This document shows positions 62,084-64,000 of a stretch of DNA of 64,000 nt, one piece after another; the stretch's first letter is position 1; each line of letters opens with the position of its first letter. The stretch is from Mytilus californianus (lineage: Eukaryota; Mollusca; Bivalvia; Mytilida; Mytilidae). The translations under genes were made by a program, and so were the position numbers. The stretch covers positions 78,923,143-78,987,142 of the forward strand of contig NW_026262679.1 in the NCBI RefSeq assembly GCF_021869535.1, read 5' to 3'. The notes beneath the pieces were generated by a model. It ran no database searches and had not been told where the DNA came from. It worked only from the letters and a program-made list of their open reading frames with translations.

Positions 62084-62324
62084 CTGTAATAGGCAAAAAT
62101 ACAATGTTTATAATGTTCGCTTATTAATTGTAAATAGTATTGATTACCCAGTCTGTCATTCAAAATACCTCAGCCATTAATTAGTGTCAATAAACAACTC
62201 GTTATGGTGATAGAATCGCTCTAATGGCAGGTGATCATTAACCTGAGAAATGCTTCTTCATTATGTTGTTACATTGAAATTAAATCTATCATTGTCTGTA
62301 AGATTTGAAAACTCGACTGTCATA

Positions 62325-62510
62325 TAGTTGGGTTAGAGTGTTCCTGATAAAGGTAAATATTGAAAAGCGCTTCGGACGCACCAAAATTTGTTAAGTGTTA
62401 TTTTAATTTTCAGGCAACGAGTGGACACCGCTGCTGGCAGGCTTCTTATTCCCGATGTATCATCAGCTCAGTAGTCAGTGATTCGGTACTATTTGCATTT
62501 AAAACATACA
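62325..62510 (+). repeat. Dispersed repeat ('aaaagcgcttcgg' type)
   Basis: GTTCCTGATAAAGGTAAATA, GAAAAGCGCTTCGGACGCAC, AATTTGTTAAGTGTTATTTT and AGTAGTCAGTGATTCGGTAC occur here in what looks like the original order. A minus-orientation fragment is at 62820-62930 (ACACTGACTAATTGGCTGAT, CCTCGGGGACTAACAATCCA). Confidence 0.65.
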
Positions 62511-62655
62511 TTGTTACATTCTCTGTTCAAAGAAATTAGATCATTGAGAAATTAAATTTACTAACTCCGGCAAAATTGACCGTAAATATAAAAGATTTAC
62601 CAGAATTATTCGATAAAGTAATAATGATAAATTCATTAGGTAAAACAGCGCTTAC

Positions 62656-62727
62656 CTGAAACTATTTTCATCAAGAAAGTTCTAATCACGTTGGAAGCTA
62701 GGGATGTATAAATAACTGATTGGGTAT
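62656..62727 (-). CDS. Possible small linker exon of the TSP1 gene
   Basis: The minus strand has a good acceptor (TATTTTGTTTTGTCAG), 72 open bases in phase 1-1 and a GTAAGC donor. This fits in frame between the TSP3-like exon and the first TSP1 exon. It would add (N)TQSVIYTSLASNVIRTFLM, then KIVS, which contains no cysteine and no known domain. Phase, splice sites and length are consistent, but a 72-bp open stretch can arise by chance. A related stretch with a broken acceptor lies at 63006-63059. Confidence 0.4.
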
Positions 62728-63005
62728 CTGACAAAACAAAATAGTTGAAAAGCATATCCAAACCATCTGAGGTTAACTTTGCCTGAGGGAGTTGGAACCT
62801 TTGTTGTCCTAATAACTTCTTAAATTTTCAGCTGTCATTAATATAGTCCGAGCCGAAACACTGACTAATTGGCTGATGATAACCTCGGGGACTAACAATC
62901 CACCAGTAGTCGTATCAACCTAGTGCTAGTAAGTTATAAGTGCTAGTATGTAAACATACTACTATACAAATTGGTTACATCCGAGGAAGTTTTTTTTTTA
63001 TTTAC

Positions 63006-63059
63006 CGTCACCAGAAACGGTATAAAATGTCAGGGATGTATACATAGTTGATGAGCTAT
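63006..63059 (-). pseudogene. Possible dead copy of the small linker exon
   Basis: Over the aligned core, TCAACTATGTATACATCCCT here matches TCAGTTATTTATACATCCCT in the 62.7-kb candidate (17 of 20), and the position equivalent to its GTCAG acceptor reads GTCAA. The stretch would be 54 bp, phase 1-1, open, with a GTAAAT donor and residues SSSTMYTSLTFYTVSGD. Without an AG acceptor at that point it cannot be spliced in the same way. Confidence 0.3.
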
Positions 63060-63642
63060 TTGACCAAAAAAAAAAGGAACTTCCAAAACAATCTAGGTCC
63101 ATTTGACAGATATATTCTTTTATAGCAACATTAAAACTGATCACTACATAAATAAGTTTTTTTAATCAGCTCAAGCTTTTCAAGCGCATATAAAAGAAAT
63201 ATTTGAAATAGTGAAAATTTTGTTAGAACTGATTGAAAGTGGCAGATATAAACTAATCAAAAGAGAAAAAATATATTTCCAATCATTATGGTATAAATGC
63301 AATAGAAGATGAACCCCTCTTCTATAACTCTAAAATACAAAACTCTTCGTCTTGATTTTAAATAAATATCTATAAACAAATTCCAGATTTCAATAATTTA
63401 GATAAAAAGACAAACCAACAAAATCATTATATTAGCCTGAACTTGTCCAGTTAATAAATATACTATAACATTAACAGTACCAATTTTCTGCCTTTTTTAT
63501 AGTCACTTATGGTACATGGTATAATTGAATGAATTATACATGTTTCCTCCATTTATCGATTACAGACTTGTCAGAATACTTAGTTCTCGCTTATTTTCAA
63601 AACGTAGTATTCTCCCTTACACAGTTCTTCAAAACTACTTAC

Positions 63643-63693
63643 TTGGTGGCGGTTTTGCACAGTCTTCATCTGATACGCCGTCGCCATCGTCAT
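63643..63693 (-). CDS. TSP1-repeat gene exon: TSP type 3-like calcium motif
   Basis: The 51-bp exon is phase 1-1. It encodes DDGDGVSDEDCAKPPP after a split Asp or Asn codon. The DxDGDGxxDxxxC pattern is that of a thrombospondin type 3 repeat and of the related EF-hand-like calcium loops, here followed by a proline linker that leads to the TSP1 domains. The acceptor is TTTTTATTATTCAG and the donor GTAAGT. This is the most 5' exon of the gene in the window; more is expected beyond 64000. One short repeat is not enough to decide the exact family. Confidence 0.72.
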
Positions 63694-63747
63694 CTGAATA
63701 ATAAAAATAAAACAAATAGGTATAAGATATCATGCGTTAAATAGGGA

Positions 63748-63872
63748 TGGTAAATCAAAACCTTGGATAATAAGTCGATATGCAGTCATTGGTTGTTTTT
63801 GTGATATATTTGGTAAATCAAAACCTTAGATAATAAATCGAGATGCAGTCATTGGCTGTTTTTGTGATATAT
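63748..63872. repeat. Two tandem 63-bp units
   Basis: TGGTAAATCAAAACCTTGGA at 63748 recurs as TGGTAAATCAAAACCTTAGA at 63811, and each copy runs through GTTTTTGTGATATAT. Only a few bases differ. Confidence 0.85.
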
Positions 63873-63875
63873 GAA

Positions 63876-63945
63876 CACAGGTACTTGTCTCTGAAAAAAA
63901 GGCCTAGGTATATATGTTTGTTTTTTTCAGAGACAAGTGCCTGTG
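63876..63945. other. 70-nt hairpin with 25-bp arms
   Basis: The arm at 63876-63900 (CACAGGTACTTGTCTCTGAA and an A run) pairs with the arm at 63921-63945 (a T run, then CAGAGACAAGTGCCTGTG) with one mismatch. The loop is 20 nt. The size would suit a small-RNA precursor, but a recent inverted-repeat insertion is just as likely. Confidence 0.65.
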
Positions 63946-64000
63946 GTATGTAGTCGTTTTGATAAGTGATTGGAATAATTCGTGTGTAACGTTTCTGAGT

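Noticed and set aside
61784-62104. 106-codon minus-strand frame overlapping the first TSP1 exon.
   Set aside because: It is a different frame of the same exon; the cysteine and tryptophan pattern is in the other frame.

Overview
The window looks like nuclear DNA of a bivalve mollusc, most likely a mytilid mussel. It is AT-rich. Its one clear gene has short exons in long introns, and the remaining DNA is packed with decayed dispersed repeats of kinds I associate with mussel genomes. These include Penelope-like retroelement debris, AGCTCAC-ended elements, TIR/MITE elements and SINE-like 'ggtatgattgccaatgagac' segments. The species assignment is inference from repeat style and is not proven here.

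Region 1 (1-21175) is one satellite array of about 400 monomers of 52 bp. It runs off the left edge. It contains two very recent large tandem duplications (periods 4184 and 4265 bp, copies almost identical) and five copies of an 86-bp piece of a dispersed repeat. It carries no genes.

Region 2 (21176-28757) is a non-satellite block of about 3.65 kb present two full times plus a truncated third copy. The satellite stops exactly at the start of its first copy. Each full unit has a 340-bp internal repeat, a long polypurine tract, a pair of abutting hairpins and a short coding-like stretch that reads open only in the truncated third copy.

Region 3 (28758-36272) is intergenic. It holds only repeat relics, among them a non-LTR reverse transcriptase fragment, a retroelement 3' tail and a fold-back element.

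Region 4 (36273-64000) is the 3' part of a large minus-strand gene whose 5' end lies beyond the right edge. Reading right to left, the exons encode an acidic Ca-binding type (thrombospondin type 3-like) motif, possibly a small 24-residue linker exon, ten thrombospondin type 1 (TSP1) domains on ten separate exons, one LDL-receptor class A domain, and a short hydrophobic C-terminal exon with the stop codon. All splice junctions are canonical GT/AG, nearly all phases are 1-1, and the frame stays open for about 700 residues. This is the architecture of a secreted or membrane-anchored adhesion or recognition protein. The introns show how it grew: one exon with its introns was duplicated in tandem, a Penelope-like element later entered one of the duplicated introns, and a dead TSP1 exon remains at 39.2-39.4 kb. 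The 10.8-kb intron (46486-57274) is filled with three copies of one dispersed family, an inverted repeat pair and unassigned coding-like fossils.

I found no tRNA or rRNA gene that I trust, no CRISPR array and no complete autonomous transposon. The most noteworthy items are the satellite with its nested duplications and the modular TSP1 gene with its dead and possible extra exons.
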